A DNA stretch of 64,000 bases from an uncultured Collinsella sp. (GTDB lineage: Bacteria; Actinomycetota; Coriobacteriia; Coriobacteriales; Coriobacteriaceae). Numbering within the stretch: the stretch's first letter is position 1; every line of letters starts with the position of its first letter. The notes below the pieces were generated by a model. It was given only the letters and a program-made list of their open reading frames with translations. It was not told the DNA's origin and did no database searches. The stretch lies in contig CAUCQW010000013.1 in NCBI GenBank assembly GCA_958445065.1, forward strand, positions 16,521 through 80,520, in the 5' to 3' direction. Positions 54,855-64,000 of the stretch are shown in pieces. A program made the translations under genes and the position numbers.

Positions 54855-55889
54855 ATGTCCCATAGTGTCACCGATAGCACTGTCCTGCTGGGCCACGGCT
54901 CGGGCGGGCAGATGATGAAGCGCATCATCGACGAGGTCTTTCTGGATGCCTTTGGGTCGCCCGAGCTGCTTGAGGGCAACGATGCCGGCGTCGCCGCACT
55001 GCCTGTGAGCGGGCGCATCGCCATGTCGACCGACAGCTTTGTGGTCTCGCCACAGTTCTTCCCCGGTGGCAACATCGGCCGACTCGCCGTGTGCGGAACC
55101 GTCAACGATGTCGCGACCTCGGGCGCCAACGTGCGCTACCTATCGTGCGGCTTTATCCTCGAAGAGGGCTATCCCATGGAGAAGCTCCGCCAGATCGTGC
55201 AGACCATGGCCGAGACCGCGCGCGAGGCGGGCGTGGCGATCATCACCGGCGACACCAAGGTGGTCGAGTGTGGCGGAGCCGACGGCGTCTACATCAATAC
55301 CGCCGGCGTGGGCGAGGTGCCCGCGGGCGTGGCGCTCTCTGGCGCAAACTGTCAGCCCGGCGACGTCATCCTGGTGTCGGGTACACTCGGCGACCACGGC
55401 ATCGCCATCATGAGCCAGCGCGAGGGCCTGGCGTTTTCGAGCACGATCGAAAGCGACGCCGCGCCGCTCAATCGCCTGATCGCCGACGTACTGGCCGCAG
55501 CACCCGACACGCGCTGCTTCCGCGACCCCACGCGCGGCGGCCTGGCATCCACGCTCAACGAGTTTGCCCAGGCCAGCAGCGTTGCCATGGAGGTCGACGA
55601 GGATGCCGTGCCCGTGCGCCCCGACGTGCAGGCAGCCTGCGAGATGCTCGGCTACGATGTGCTGCAAGTGGCAAACGAGGGCAAGATGGTTGCCGTTGTG
55701 CCGGCCGAGCAAGCCGATGCCGCGCTGGCTGCCATGCGCGCCGCGCGCTACGGCGAGAACGCCGCCATCATCGGCCGCGTGCTGCCACTTGCCGAAAGCA
55801 CTCGACCCGCCGTGCGCGTACGCACCGGCTGGGGATCGACCCGCATCCTCGACATGCTCGTGGGAGAGCAGCTGCCCAGGATCTGCTAG
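54855..55889 (+). CDS. hypE: Carbamoyl dehydratase HypE
   Basis: This 344-residue protein takes the carbamoyl group from HypF and dehydrates it to thiocyanate on its C-terminal Cys. Motifs are LLGHGSGGQMMKRIIDEVF, STDSFVVSPQFFPGGNIG, VCGTVNDVATSGANVRYLSCGFILEEG and FRDPTRGGLASTLNE. The ending LPRIC provides the terminal Cys. A second copy of the last 17 codons lies 7.1 kb downstream. No hypB follows, unlike many hyp operons. Confidence 0.97.
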   Translation: MSHSVTDSTVLLGHGSGGQMMKRIIDEVFLDAFGSPELLEGNDAGVAALPVSGRIAMSTDSFVVSPQFFPGGNIGRLAVCGTVNDVATSGANVRYLSCGFILEEGYPMEKLRQIVQTMAETAREAGVAIITGDTKVVECGGADGVYINTAGVGEVPAGVALSGANCQPGDVILVSGTLGDHGIAIMSQREGLAFSSTIESDAAPLNRLIADVLAAAPDTRCFRDPTRGGLASTLNEFAQASSVAMEVDEDAVPVRPDVQAACEMLGYDVLQVANEGKMVAVVPAEQADAALAAMRAARYGENAAIIGRVLPLAESTRPAVRVRTGWGSTRILDMLVGEQLPRIC

Positions 55890-55891
55890 CG
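55836..55891 (+). repeat. hypE 3' end, copy 1 of a 56-bp direct repeat
   Basis: The last 17 codons of hypE and the stop are matched by 62925-62980 with five differences. All five are third-position or stop-codon changes that keep the same peptide. Confidence 0.85.
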
Positions 55892-56064
55892 GGAGAGCGT
55901 TGGCTGGCGCGGCTTCGCTCCGCCGCCAGGCCGTCGTCCCGCCCTGCCCGATCCGCTGCCACCCCAAGATTGAGCGAGCCAAATGTTCACCCTGGAAATG
56001 AGTGGAGCACACGTGCGGCAGAGAGCATGTAAATCGACGAATGCATTTCCCCCAAATATCAAAT

Positions 56065-56108
56065 AGCCCCGCGACCGGGCTGAAATCGGTCGCGGGGCTT
56101 TGCATTTT
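56065..56108 (+). terminator. Terminator between hypE and the PTS cassette
   Basis: AGCCCCGCGACCG and CGGTCGCGGGGCT (56065-56077 and 56087-56099) make a 13-bp stem followed by TTTGCATTTT. It would also stop transcription from the opposite strand. Confidence 0.85.
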
Positions 56109-56124
56109 CAAGCTTTGCTGTTGT

Positions 56125-56565
56125 CTACGATCTGAACTTTGGATACGTCAGCAGCATGAGCGCGACGCTCACGCCCAGCTGCATGAGAATCTGGCGCACG
56201 TCGCCGGCACCTCCTAACGCCGCGGCGCGAACCAGATTGGCGACGCCGAGTGGCATGCCGCCGCCAAACCAGAGCGAGAGACCTAGCAGCACCTTGTCGC
56301 CCATATCAGGCTCAAAGGGCACCGAGGCCACCACCGCCCGATACGCTCGCACCTCAAGGAAGATCAACGCCACGATGAGCAGCAAGGTAACGAGCATCGA
56401 CGCGATCGATGCAGAGGACGCCGCAGAGCCCGTAAGCTCGCCCACAGTCGCATCCATAAGTAGAACGCCGACCGCATAAATCAGTGACATGACCCCCAGG
56501 GTCGTAAGCGCCGAACGCGCCCCAACGCGCCCCGCGCCCCTAGCGCCAACGTTTCTTGCCTTCAT
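56125..56565 (-). CDS. Small multi-pass membrane protein of unknown function
   Basis: This 146-residue protein has about four hydrophobic segments (LTTLGVMSLIYAVGVLLMDA, IASMLVTLLLIVALIFLEVRAY, VLLGLSLWFGGGMPLGVANLV, ILMQLGVSVALMLLTY) and a basic N terminus. GGGAGG lies 6 nt before the Met at 56565. It is the last gene after HPr in the beta-glucoside PTS direction, 110 nt away, and may be unrelated to sugar use. No family is recognised. Confidence 0.65.
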   Translation of the reverse strand: MKARNVGARGAGRVGARSALTTLGVMSLIYAVGVLLMDATVGELTGSAASSASIASMLVTLLLIVALIFLEVRAYRAVVASVPFEPDMGDKVLLGLSLWFGGGMPLGVANLVRAAALGGAGDVRQILMQLGVSVALMLLTYPKFRS

Positions 56566-56675
56566 CGTTAACCTCCCTAAAGCAAAGGACCCGCCGGCGC
56601 GCACCGGCGGGCCAATCTTTCTGGAGCCAGCCCACCTTGGGTGGCCCAAAGCGCATCGGCGCGGCTTTTGCCCGC

Positions 56676-56942
56676 CTACTCCCCGCAGCCACTCTCGACA
56701 AGCGCCACGAGGGCATCGACGGCGGCCGCCTCGTCGGCGCCGTCGGCCGCAATCACAATCTCGCAACTGCAGGTCATCCCCAGGCTCATGACCATCAAGA
56801 TAGACTTGGCGTCCTTGGCGTCTCCGCCCACCTTGCCAACGGTGATCGAGCTCTCGTACTTGCTTGCCTCCTGCACAAACAGCGACGCAGGACGCGCGTG
56901 GATACCGCTCGGATTCTTGACGACCGTCGTCTTGGAAACCAT
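56676..56942 (-). CDS. HPr phosphocarrier protein
   Basis: This 88-residue protein is a complete HPr. The His of NPSGIHARPASLFVQEA (about position 15) receives phosphate from enzyme I. Ser46, the HPr kinase site in Gram-positive bacteria, lies in DAKSILMVMSLG. It starts 9 nt after the phospho-beta-glucosidase stop, so it belongs to this sugar operon rather than to a ptsHI operon. It may be a dedicated or second HPr, or the main one placed here. Confidence 0.93.
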   Translation of the reverse strand: MVSKTTVVKNPSGIHARPASLFVQEASKYESSITVGKVGGDAKDAKSILMVMSLGMTCSCEIVIAADGADEAAAVDALVALVESGCGE

Positions 56943-56951
56943 CTCTGCTCC

Positions 56952-58499
<1,548 letters not shown>

Positions 58500-58562
58500 T
58501 CATCTCTCTTGGTTGGGTTGGGGATGCGAGCCGCAGGACACGGCCCGCAATCGGAAGACGCG

Positions 58563-58889
58563 TTAGCGGGCGGTCAGCGCGCGCACTACGGGCATCATCT
58601 TCTTGGCCATGTGCAGCTCGGCGCTGATGGTCATAAGCGTATCCTGGGCGTGCACGAACAGCAGGGAGTACTCGACCTCCTCGCCGCCCGCCTGGCGCTG
58701 GATCATCTCGGTCTGCGCTTTGTGCGCCTCAAGGATCTTGGCATCAGCCTCGGCAAGGTGCGCGTCTGCCGCATCGAAATCGAACTCCGCCAGGGCGTCC
58801 ATCGCCTTGTCGATGTAGGCGCGGCCGTCGCCAGCGTTGATGATGACGTTCATCGCGACTGCGGGAACGTTGATTTTCTCATCAGCCAT
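58563..58889 (-). CDS. PTS lactose/cellobiose EIIA
   Basis: This 108-residue all-helical protein is EIIA of the lactose/cellobiose family. VPAVAMNVIINAGDGRAYIDKAM is the first helix, and the phosphorylated His lies in YSLLFVHAQDTLMTI. It ends in a basic tail. GGAGG lies 5 nt before the second of two adjacent Met codons. It follows EIIC after 96 nt containing two hairpins. Confidence 0.93.
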   Translation of the reverse strand: MADEKINVPAVAMNVIINAGDGRAYIDKAMDALAEFDFDAADAHLAEADAKILEAHKAQTEMIQRQAGGEEVEYSLLFVHAQDTLMTISAELHMAKKMMPVVRALTAR

Positions 58890-58911
58890 CATGGCCTCCT
58901 ATTCTTGGATA

Positions 58912-58978
58912 CCGGCCGCGTCCACGGCCGGTACTGAAACATCTAGTAGCAACTAGGCGACGGACTCTGAGTCGCCCG
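58912..58978 (-). other. Two intercistronic hairpins between EIIC and EIIA genes
   Basis: TACCGGCCG/CGGCCGGTA and GGCGAC/GTCGCC hairpins fill the space after the EIIC stop. No T-run follows, so they may stabilise or process the mRNA and set different levels of membrane and soluble PTS parts. Confidence 0.45.
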
Positions 58979-58985
58979 TAGGGGT

Positions 58986-60305
58986 TTACTCGGCAGCAGC
59001 TACGGCAGCGGCCTTGGCGGCCTCCTTGGCAGCCTTCTTGGCCGCCTTCTTTGCAGCCCTCTCGGCAGCTTGCTCTTCCTCGATCTTGCACTGGTAGTCA
59101 TCGGCAGCCTTGAAGAACGGGAACCACAGAATCGCGGCGATCAGCAGGTTGACGCAGACCAGTGCGATATTGCGCACGTCTCCGCCCGACATAAAGAACG
59201 CCGAGACCGCATTGGGCAGGAAATTCATATCGAAATTCTCGACGTGCAGGCTCGCCCAGCCCATGCTCATCCAGAGGTAGGCGTTGGCAGACAGCAGGAT
59301 AGACTGCAGCACCATGGGGATGAACATAAAGGGGTTGGCGACGATCGTGGAGAAGACCAGCGGCTCGTTAATGTTGAACAGCGACGGGATAATCGTTGCA
59401 CGGCCGAGCGTCTTGTTCTTCTTGGACTTGGCAAAGAGCATGTAGAAGGCCAACGGAAGCGTTGCGCCCTCGCCGCCGATCATGATGTAGCGAGTAATGC
59501 CGTACGCGTTAATGTTAGTGGGAGCGAGGCCTGCGGCATAGGCGGCCATGTTCTCGGCAAGAGCAGACTTTTGGATGGACTGCTGGATCGGCGAGAACAC
59601 CCAGCCGGAGATGCCAAAGAAGTAGAAGGTGTCCATGACAAGCGGGATGGCGATGGTGCCGGGCAACGTCTGGGCAAAGCCGGTAACGGGCGAAAGGATG
59701 ATCGCGACCGCGCTAAAAACGTCGACCTGGAGCATGTTGGTAAAGAGCCAAGCCACAAAAAGCGACAGCAGCACCGCAATAATGTTATCGAACCAGTTCT
59801 TGACGAAGTCGGGCACGAGGCTGTCCTCGGAAAAGAACGTCATGCGCGCCATGCGCTTGTAGATAAAGCCAACGACAAATCCCACGACCATCGCGGTGAA
59901 CATGCCACCCGCGCCAAACTTGGCCATCTGGAAGACATAGCCCTGATCGGTGATGGTGGGGTTCATGCACAGCATAAAAGCGCCTATACCGGTAAAACCG
60001 GCAATCATGCTGCGGTCTTTGCGATCTTCCTTGACCGCAACGTTATGCGGGATGATAAACGCCATGAACATGCCCACGAGGCCAAACGAGAACGTAGTGA
60101 GCGGCGACAGGTCGGGCAGGGCCGGGACAAAGCGACGGATAATGTTCCACAGGCTCGGGATGGCCGAGACCATGGAGAAGGGGACGATGTAGAGAACTGC
60201 GTCGGAGATAACGCCAAACCAGTAGGTTGAGGTAAGCTTGTTCATCACGGGGACGACATGCTCGGTGATCCACGCCTGGATCGCTTCCATGAACTTTTGC
60301 AGCAT
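58986..60305 (-). CDS. PTS lactose/cellobiose EIIC
   Basis: This 439-residue membrane protein is the transport subunit of the cellobiose-type PTS. It has about ten helices and family sequences FEESLV-like regions, GGEGATLPLAFYMLFAKSK, IPSLFNINEPLVFSTIVANPF and WNFI-like ends. A highly Lys/Ala-rich cytoplasmic tail (AAERAAKKAAKKAAKEAAKA) extends the C terminus. It follows EIIB after 11 nt. The beta-glucoside link is supported by the GH1 enzyme in the operon. Confidence 0.93.
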   Translation of the reverse strand: MLQKFMEAIQAWITEHVVPVMNKLTSTYWFGVISDAVLYIVPFSMVSAIPSLWNIIRRFVPALPDLSPLTTFSFGLVGMFMAFIIPHNVAVKEDRKDRSMIAGFTGIGAFMLCMNPTITDQGYVFQMAKFGAGGMFTAMVVGFVVGFIYKRMARMTFFSEDSLVPDFVKNWFDNIIAVLLSLFVAWLFTNMLQVDVFSAVAIILSPVTGFAQTLPGTIAIPLVMDTFYFFGISGWVFSPIQQSIQKSALAENMAAYAAGLAPTNINAYGITRYIMIGGEGATLPLAFYMLFAKSKKNKTLGRATIIPSLFNINEPLVFSTIVANPFMFIPMVLQSILLSANAYLWMSMGWASLHVENFDMNFLPNAVSAFFMSGGDVRNIALVCVNLLIAAILWFPFFKAADDYQCKIEEEQAAERAAKKAAKKAAKEAAKAAAVAAAE

Positions 60306-60316
60306 GTTGTCCCCTC

Positions 60317-60646
60317 CTAGTCTTCGTCAAGCAGGTCGTAGGCATCCTCGAGGATGCTCTCGCCGTCGAGTGCCGCGTAATAGTCGGGGTCGATGGCCAT
60401 GACCTTCACGCCGTGAGATGCCACTTGAGACTGGATCTCGGGCACCTCGGAGGCGAAGTGCGGACCGAGCAGGAGGACGTCGATCTTGTCGGCGTAGTCC
60501 ATAATCTCAGACTTACTGACTGCCTTGATGGTGCAGTCAAGACCCTTGGACTTTGCGACCTTGCGCATGCTTGCCGCCATAAAGCCGGTCGAGGCACCGA
60601 TGCCGCAAGCGAGGAGAATGCGAACGGTGCCGTTCTCATCTGCCAT
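60317..60646 (-). CDS. PTS lactose/cellobiose EIIB
   Basis: This 109-residue EIIB has the phosphocysteine motif VRILLACGIGASTGFMAASM and LLLGPHFASEVPEI, typical of the cellobiose family. The cytoplasmic protein passes phosphate from EIIA to the sugar at EIIC. GGAGTACCCC before the Met at 60646 supports this start; the open frame upstream runs through operator DNA. It opens the six-gene operon divergent from a LicR-like activator. Confidence 0.92.
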   Translation of the reverse strand: MADENGTVRILLACGIGASTGFMAASMRKVAKSKGLDCTIKAVSKSEIMDYADKIDVLLLGPHFASEVPEIQSQVASHGVKVMAIDPDYYAALDGESILEDAYDLLDED

Positions 60647-60773
60647 GGGGTACTCCTTTCCCAATAAGCGGGCTCGAGGCAGCTCCGATGCCGCTGCGAT
60701 CCCCGCTGTGTTCTTGGGCGCCCGTGTCGACCCGGCCGCCCTTGACCGTGACTGCACTATACGCTGCGGAGGG

Positions 60774-60872
60774 CTCTTGCCGCCAACCGGCTTTTTGCCG
60801 CATAGCGGCAAGGCGGCAGATTTTCCGCCCGCGCGGCAAGCCGGGCGATTTTCCGCTTGGGCGGCAAATTGG
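60774..60872. promoter_or_regulatory. TTGCCGC-rich operator region between the PTS operon and its activator
   Basis: A perfect 17-bp palindrome TTGCCGC-ATA-GCGGCAA lies at 60795-60811. Further GCGGCAA or TTGCCGC half-sites lie at about 60777, 60813, 60832 and 60861. CGATTTTCCGC-like words occur twice between them. On the minus strand TATAGT (about 60755-60760) is a possible -10 for the PTS operon. It is probably where the LicR-like activator binds. The remaining part of 60647-60948 holds only the leaders. Confidence 0.6.
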
Positions 60873-60948
60873 AAAAGACACCCTTTCTTAACCTGAGATA
60901 CCATGGGGCGGTACACCCTGTCTGCCGTTCATCTCTTGGAGGAAAGCC

Positions 60949-62919
60949 ATGGCGAGCGCCAAGCAGAACCGCATCAACCGCATGATCGACGTGCTCGAAA
61001 ACAGCAGCTCATGGGTGTCTTCCTCGATGCTTGCCGGCCTTTTGGGCGCGAGTGAGCGAAGCATCCGCAACTATGTTGCAGAGGTCAACGAGACCGGTAC
61101 GCGACATATCGAATCGTCTAAAGAGGGCTATCGCCTTGCCACGGCGGCGCCGGCTGCCGCCAGCGCTTCCGCTAGTCCTTGCGAAGGTGTCAATACCCTC
61201 CCCGCGAACGCGGACTCCAGGCGCGACTTTACTATCTCCCGCCTTGTCAACGCATGCGATGGACTCTCCGTCTTTGATATCGCCGATGAGCTCTTTATCA
61301 GCGAGAGCACGTTTCAGAGCTCCGTGATGCCGCAGGTGCGCGCACTCGTGCGGCAGTTCGGCCTCAATGTCGAGACACACGACTACCGCATGACACTCAC
61401 GGGGCGAGAGGCCGACAAGCGCAAGCTTCTCGGCCACATAGCAACCCACAACTCCTATGGCTATTTCACCTCAACCAAAACGCTCGAAAACATGTTTCCC
61501 GACTTTGACGTGCAGGCAACCCTCTCGAGCTTGGTCGCGATCTGCCAGCGCTCGGATTTATTTATCAACGACTACGCGCTCTCCAACCTGCTCGTGCACC
61601 TGTTAGTGATCATCATCAGGCTCACCTCGAACAACGAGCTCAGCGAGGTGGACGGCCCCATCGACGCAGACGGCCTAGTGGCACAACTCGGGCAGCGCGA
61701 GCAGATCGTACGCTGCGCCCAGCGCATCGCCGCCTACTTTGAGAAGGAGTTTGGTTGCGCCATCCCACGCGCCGATTTTCAGCAAATCCTGCTGCTTTTG
61801 GCGCTTTCCGTCGAACGTTGCGATTTTGACGAGCTCAACCGCGAGAAGCTCTCAAGCATCATTGACCGCGATTTTGTAGACATGGTTCTGGGGATTCTCG
61901 ACGAGTGCGGCAAGCGCTACAACCTACCGCGCTTTATCGACGAGCCCATGCGCCTGCAGCTCGTCCTGCATATGTTTAACGCCTACCAACGAGCCGTCTA
62001 CCACGTAAGCTACCCCAACCCGCTCGCTGCGCAGATCAAAAGCGAGTACGCACCGGTCTACGATATGGCGGTCTATATCGCCCATCGCTTCTCGACGGCC
62101 ATGGATATCGAGGTAGGCGAGAACGAAATCGCGTTTATCGCCTTTCACATCGGCGCCTATTTTGAGAAGTTTTCCGCACCCGACGGCGCCATCACCTGCA
62201 CGGTCATCATCGAGGAGTATCACGACTTTGCGCGCAGGCTTGTCGACGACCTTAAGGCCGAGTTTGGAGACGACATCAGCGTTGTTGCCGTGAGAAGCTG
62301 TGATAGCTACCTGGCCGATCCTCCCGAGAGCGATGTGGTGGTCACTACGGTCGACGTGCCGGTTTGTGGCGGTAGCACCAAGATCTTGATCGGGCCCATC
62401 CTCACTAAACAGAACGTGCGAAAGATCCGCGACCGGCTTTGTGCCATCCAAGAGCGGCGGCGGCGCCTCTACGCTCAGGGCCTTTTGGGGCACCTGCTGT
62501 GGCCGGAGCTATTTATACGCAACATAGACGCGGTTGACGCCACAAGCTGCATCGACCGAATGGGAGAGCTTTTGGCTGCTCAGGAGCTCGTAACGCCTGA
62601 GTTTATCGCTGACGTGCATCTGCGTGAGAGCGTCTCATCGACGGCGTTTACCGACAGCCTCGCCATACCCCACGCGATCTCGGTATATCCCAAGCGCTCG
62701 TTTATCGCTGTGGCCCACAATGACACCCCGATTCCCTGGGGACGCCACGACGTGCGGTTTGTGCTGCTCATAGGCATCGCACAGGAAGATATGGGGCTCT
62801 TTAGAGATGTGCTCGACCTGATTATCGAAGTGTTCTCCTCGGTAGAGACCACGATGAGGCTCATGCAGACCGACACGTTCGAAGAGTTTCTGGCTGCGTT
62901 TACGCACGATATCGGATAA
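60949..62919 (+). CDS. LicR/BglG-type activator with PRDs and PTS EIIA domain
   Basis: This 656-residue regulator has an N-terminal HTH_11 (INRMIDVLENSSSWVSSSMLAGLLGASERSIRNYV) and an Mga-like helix-turn-helix (about 85-165). Two PTS regulation domains have His residues near LLVHLLVIIIRL and LHMFNAYQRAVYHVSY. A degenerate EIIB-like segment follows (about 405-495, lacking the usual active Cys loop). A C-terminal EIIA (about 510-655) carries the His in DSLAIPHAISVY. Phosphorylation by HPr and EIIB would tune activity, linking the divergent beta-glucoside operon to sugar supply. GGAGGAAAGCC precedes the start. Confidence 0.9.
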   Translation: MASAKQNRINRMIDVLENSSSWVSSSMLAGLLGASERSIRNYVAEVNETGTRHIESSKEGYRLATAAPAAASASASPCEGVNTLPANADSRRDFTISRLVNACDGLSVFDIADELFISESTFQSSVMPQVRALVRQFGLNVETHDYRMTLTGREADKRKLLGHIATHNSYGYFTSTKTLENMFPDFDVQATLSSLVAICQRSDLFINDYALSNLLVHLLVIIIRLTSNNELSEVDGPIDADGLVAQLGQREQIVRCAQRIAAYFEKEFGCAIPRADFQQILLLLALSVERCDFDELNREKLSSIIDRDFVDMVLGILDECGKRYNLPRFIDEPMRLQLVLHMFNAYQRAVYHVSYPNPLAAQIKSEYAPVYDMAVYIAHRFSTAMDIEVGENEIAFIAFHIGAYFEKFSAPDGAITCTVIIEEYHDFARRLVDDLKAEFGDDISVVAVRSCDSYLADPPESDVVVTTVDVPVCGGSTKILIGPILTKQNVRKIRDRLCAIQERRRRLYAQGLLGHLLWPELFIRNIDAVDATSCIDRMGELLAAQELVTPEFIADVHLRESVSSTAFTDSLAIPHAISVYPKRSFIAVAHNDTPIPWGRHDVRFVLLIGIAQEDMGLFRDVLDLIIEVFSSVETTMRLMQTDTFEEFLAAFTHDIG

Positions 62920-62924
62920 AAGGC

Positions 62925-62980
62925 TCGACCCGTATCCTCGACATGCTCGTAGGAGAGCAGCTGCCGAGGATTTGCTAACG
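62925..62980 (+). pseudogene. Remnant of a second hypE 3' end
   Basis: Six bases after the activator's stop, the sequence encodes STRILDMLVGEQLPRIC followed by a stop, exactly the last 17 residues of hypE. Five DNA differences from the hypE copy are all silent. No start or upstream hypE sequence is present. It is a scar of recombination, bracketing the PTS cassette with the real hypE end. Confidence 0.85.
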
Positions 62981-63083
62981 ACAAAGGCTCAGGGCTATTA
63001 AAGATATTCAGATTCCAAACATGCCCGGCACGCATGCCCAGTATCATGGGGTGCGTTTTACAACTCAAGCGGCAGGAGCACCC

Positions 63084-63752
63084 ATGGCAGCAGCTTTTTC
63101 CCATGTGATCTTTGACCTGGACGGCACCATTCTCAACACGCTCGAGGACCTGGCGGCCGCCGGCAACCATACCTGCGAGATGCACGGCTGGCCCACGTTT
63201 GCCGTAGACGAGTACCGCTACAAGGTGGGAAACGGCATGCTCAAGCTGGTTGAGCGTTTTATGCCTGCCGAATATGCGGGCGACGGTCGCATGTTTGAGC
63301 AGACGCTTGCCGAGTTTAGGGCTTACTACGGCGAGCACAAGGAGGACCACACCGCCCCCTATGCCGGCACGATCGAGATGCTCGACCGCCTACGCGCCGC
63401 GGGCGTTCAGCTTGCCGTGCTCACCAACAAGGACCACGTCTCGGCGGCTCCGCTTATTGAGAAGTATTTTGGTTCCGAGCGCTTTGCGCTGGTACAGGGC
63501 CGTGTCGATGCGTTTCCTCCCAAGCCCGAGGCGCCTGTTACGCTGCATGTGATGAAAGAGCTAGGCGCCGATCCGGCAACCACACTCTATGTAGGCGATT
63601 CCAATGTCGATGTCCTGACCGGCCACAACGCCGGCCTTAAGAGCGCCGGCGTCAGCTGGGGCTTCCGCGGCCGCGCAGAGCTGGAGGCCGCCGGCGCCGA
63701 CTACGTGGTGGACACCCAAGACGAGCTCACGGCGCTGATCCTGGGCGAGTAA
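63084..63752 (+). CDS. HAD-family phosphoglycolate phosphatase-like hydrolase
   Basis: This 222-residue protein has the haloacid dehalogenase fold. Motif I is VIFDLDGTILNTLEDL, with the nucleophile Asp. Motif II lies in LAVLTNKDHVSA, motif III is the Lys of PPKPEAP, and motif IV is TLYVGDSNVDVLTG. The helical cap (about 18-85) has HTCEMHGW and KVGNGMLKLVERFM, as in Gph. Substrate could be phosphoglycolate or another small phosphate. CAGGAG lies 5 nt before the Met at 63084. It was probably once directly downstream of hypE. Confidence 0.85.
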   Translation: MAAAFSHVIFDLDGTILNTLEDLAAAGNHTCEMHGWPTFAVDEYRYKVGNGMLKLVERFMPAEYAGDGRMFEQTLAEFRAYYGEHKEDHTAPYAGTIEMLDRLRAAGVQLAVLTNKDHVSAAPLIEKYFGSERFALVQGRVDAFPPKPEAPVTLHVMKELGADPATTLYVGDSNVDVLTGHNAGLKSAGVSWGFRGRAELEAAGADYVVDTQDELTALILGE

Positions 63753-63779
63753 CGAAGTCGCCACCTAACGCGGCCGTAG

Positions 63780-63925
63780 CGACTCTGCCACGCGGAAAGC
63801 GCGCCCCACTATTCGGCCAAAACCGGGTCGCATTTTCCCGAGCCCTCGATGCAACGCTGGCGCAAGGAGTGTCCCCGGCTGCCGACAGAAAAGGAACGTC
63901 CCCATCTGCCGCCTTAAGCCAGCCA
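63780..63925. repeat. Copies of dispersed intergenic repeats
   Basis: GCGGAAAGCGCGCCCC, AACCGGGTCGCATTTTCCCG and GGAACGTCCCC are single copies of the repeat classes seen at 8.0, 39.5 and 11.8 kb. No gene is supported in 63753-64000, although a frame opens at 63960 and runs off the window. Confidence 0.5.
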
Positions 63926-64000
63926 AGGGAGCGTCGTTGTTTTGGCAACGACAGACACTATGACCCAATCCGAGGGCACTAAAAAGATAGGAGCCCCCGC

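Noticed and set aside
63960..64000. Start of a plus-strand gene running off the right edge
   Set aside because: Only 13 codons are visible and no ribosome site precedes the ATG.

Overview
The window looks like a chromosomal segment of a gut Coriobacteriia bacterium, most likely Collinsella or a close relative (inference). The clues are moderately high GC, an HspR-type dnaK-grpE-dnaJ-hspR operon, several mannose-family PTS systems, sortase anchoring of a coiled-coil surface protein, nickel-hydrogenase maturation genes without hydrogenase subunits nearby, and many long intergenic palindromes. No rRNA or CRISPR is present. One tRNA is seen, tRNA-Arg(CCT).

Layout. 0.2-2.9 kb: remnant of a mobilizable element (relaxase, MobC-like protein, putative oriT hairpins, a tiny membrane peptide) with an unexplained tandem RNA-like hairpin cluster. 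2.9-7.4 kb: surface locus with a lipoprotein, a 1118-residue sortase-anchored coiled-coil/CAP protein and a divergent XRE regulator under a palindromic promoter. 7.4-8.2 kb: repeats around the tRNA. 8.2-11.5 kb: mannose PTS operon (EIIAB, EIIC, EIID, DUF956). 11.9-17.2 kb: hypA, a 925-residue Fe-S/FAD oxidoreductase, and a divergent TetR regulator with a DUF5692 membrane protein sharing two operators. 17.5-20.8 kb: an unknown membrane protein, an AAA/DUF4143 ATPase with a triple repeat in its promoter, and a small acidic protein. 21-25.6 kb: aldolase-IIA-IIB-IIC-IID operon with a DeoR regulator; its EIIC is frameshifted. 25.7-28.3 kb: clpB.

28.4-32.3 kb: accessory island of two small membrane-anchored proteins and an AAA ATPase, bracketed by two related arrays of a 15-nt motif recurring every 40 nt in alternating orientation. 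32.3-39.2 kb: YbhJ-like hydratase and the HspR chaperone operon. clpB and dnaK share a 25-nt upstream element. 39.8-44.1 kb: ferredoxin and the nadA-nadB-nadC-niaR operon with a 19-bp palindrome over the nadA promoter. 44.1-46.4 kb: large palindromes, a decayed IS3 orfA and an intact IS3-family element. 46.4-49.8 kb: membrane protein, orphan GHKL sensor kinase, unknown protein, thioredoxin. 50.0-55.9 kb: small protein, nikR, hypF, hypC, hypD, hypE.

56.1-62.9 kb: beta-glucoside (cellobiose-type) PTS operon with its own HPr, a GH1 phospho-beta-glucosidase and a divergent LicR-like activator. This block is bracketed by hypE and a second copy of the last 17 hypE codons, which suggests it arrived as a cassette. 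The window ends with a phosphoglycolate phosphatase-like HAD protein.

Functionally the window combines PTS sugar uptake, heat-shock proteostasis, NAD biosynthesis and nickel-enzyme maturation, interleaved with mobile and repeat-rich DNA. All family names rest on reading motifs by eye; no database search was possible.
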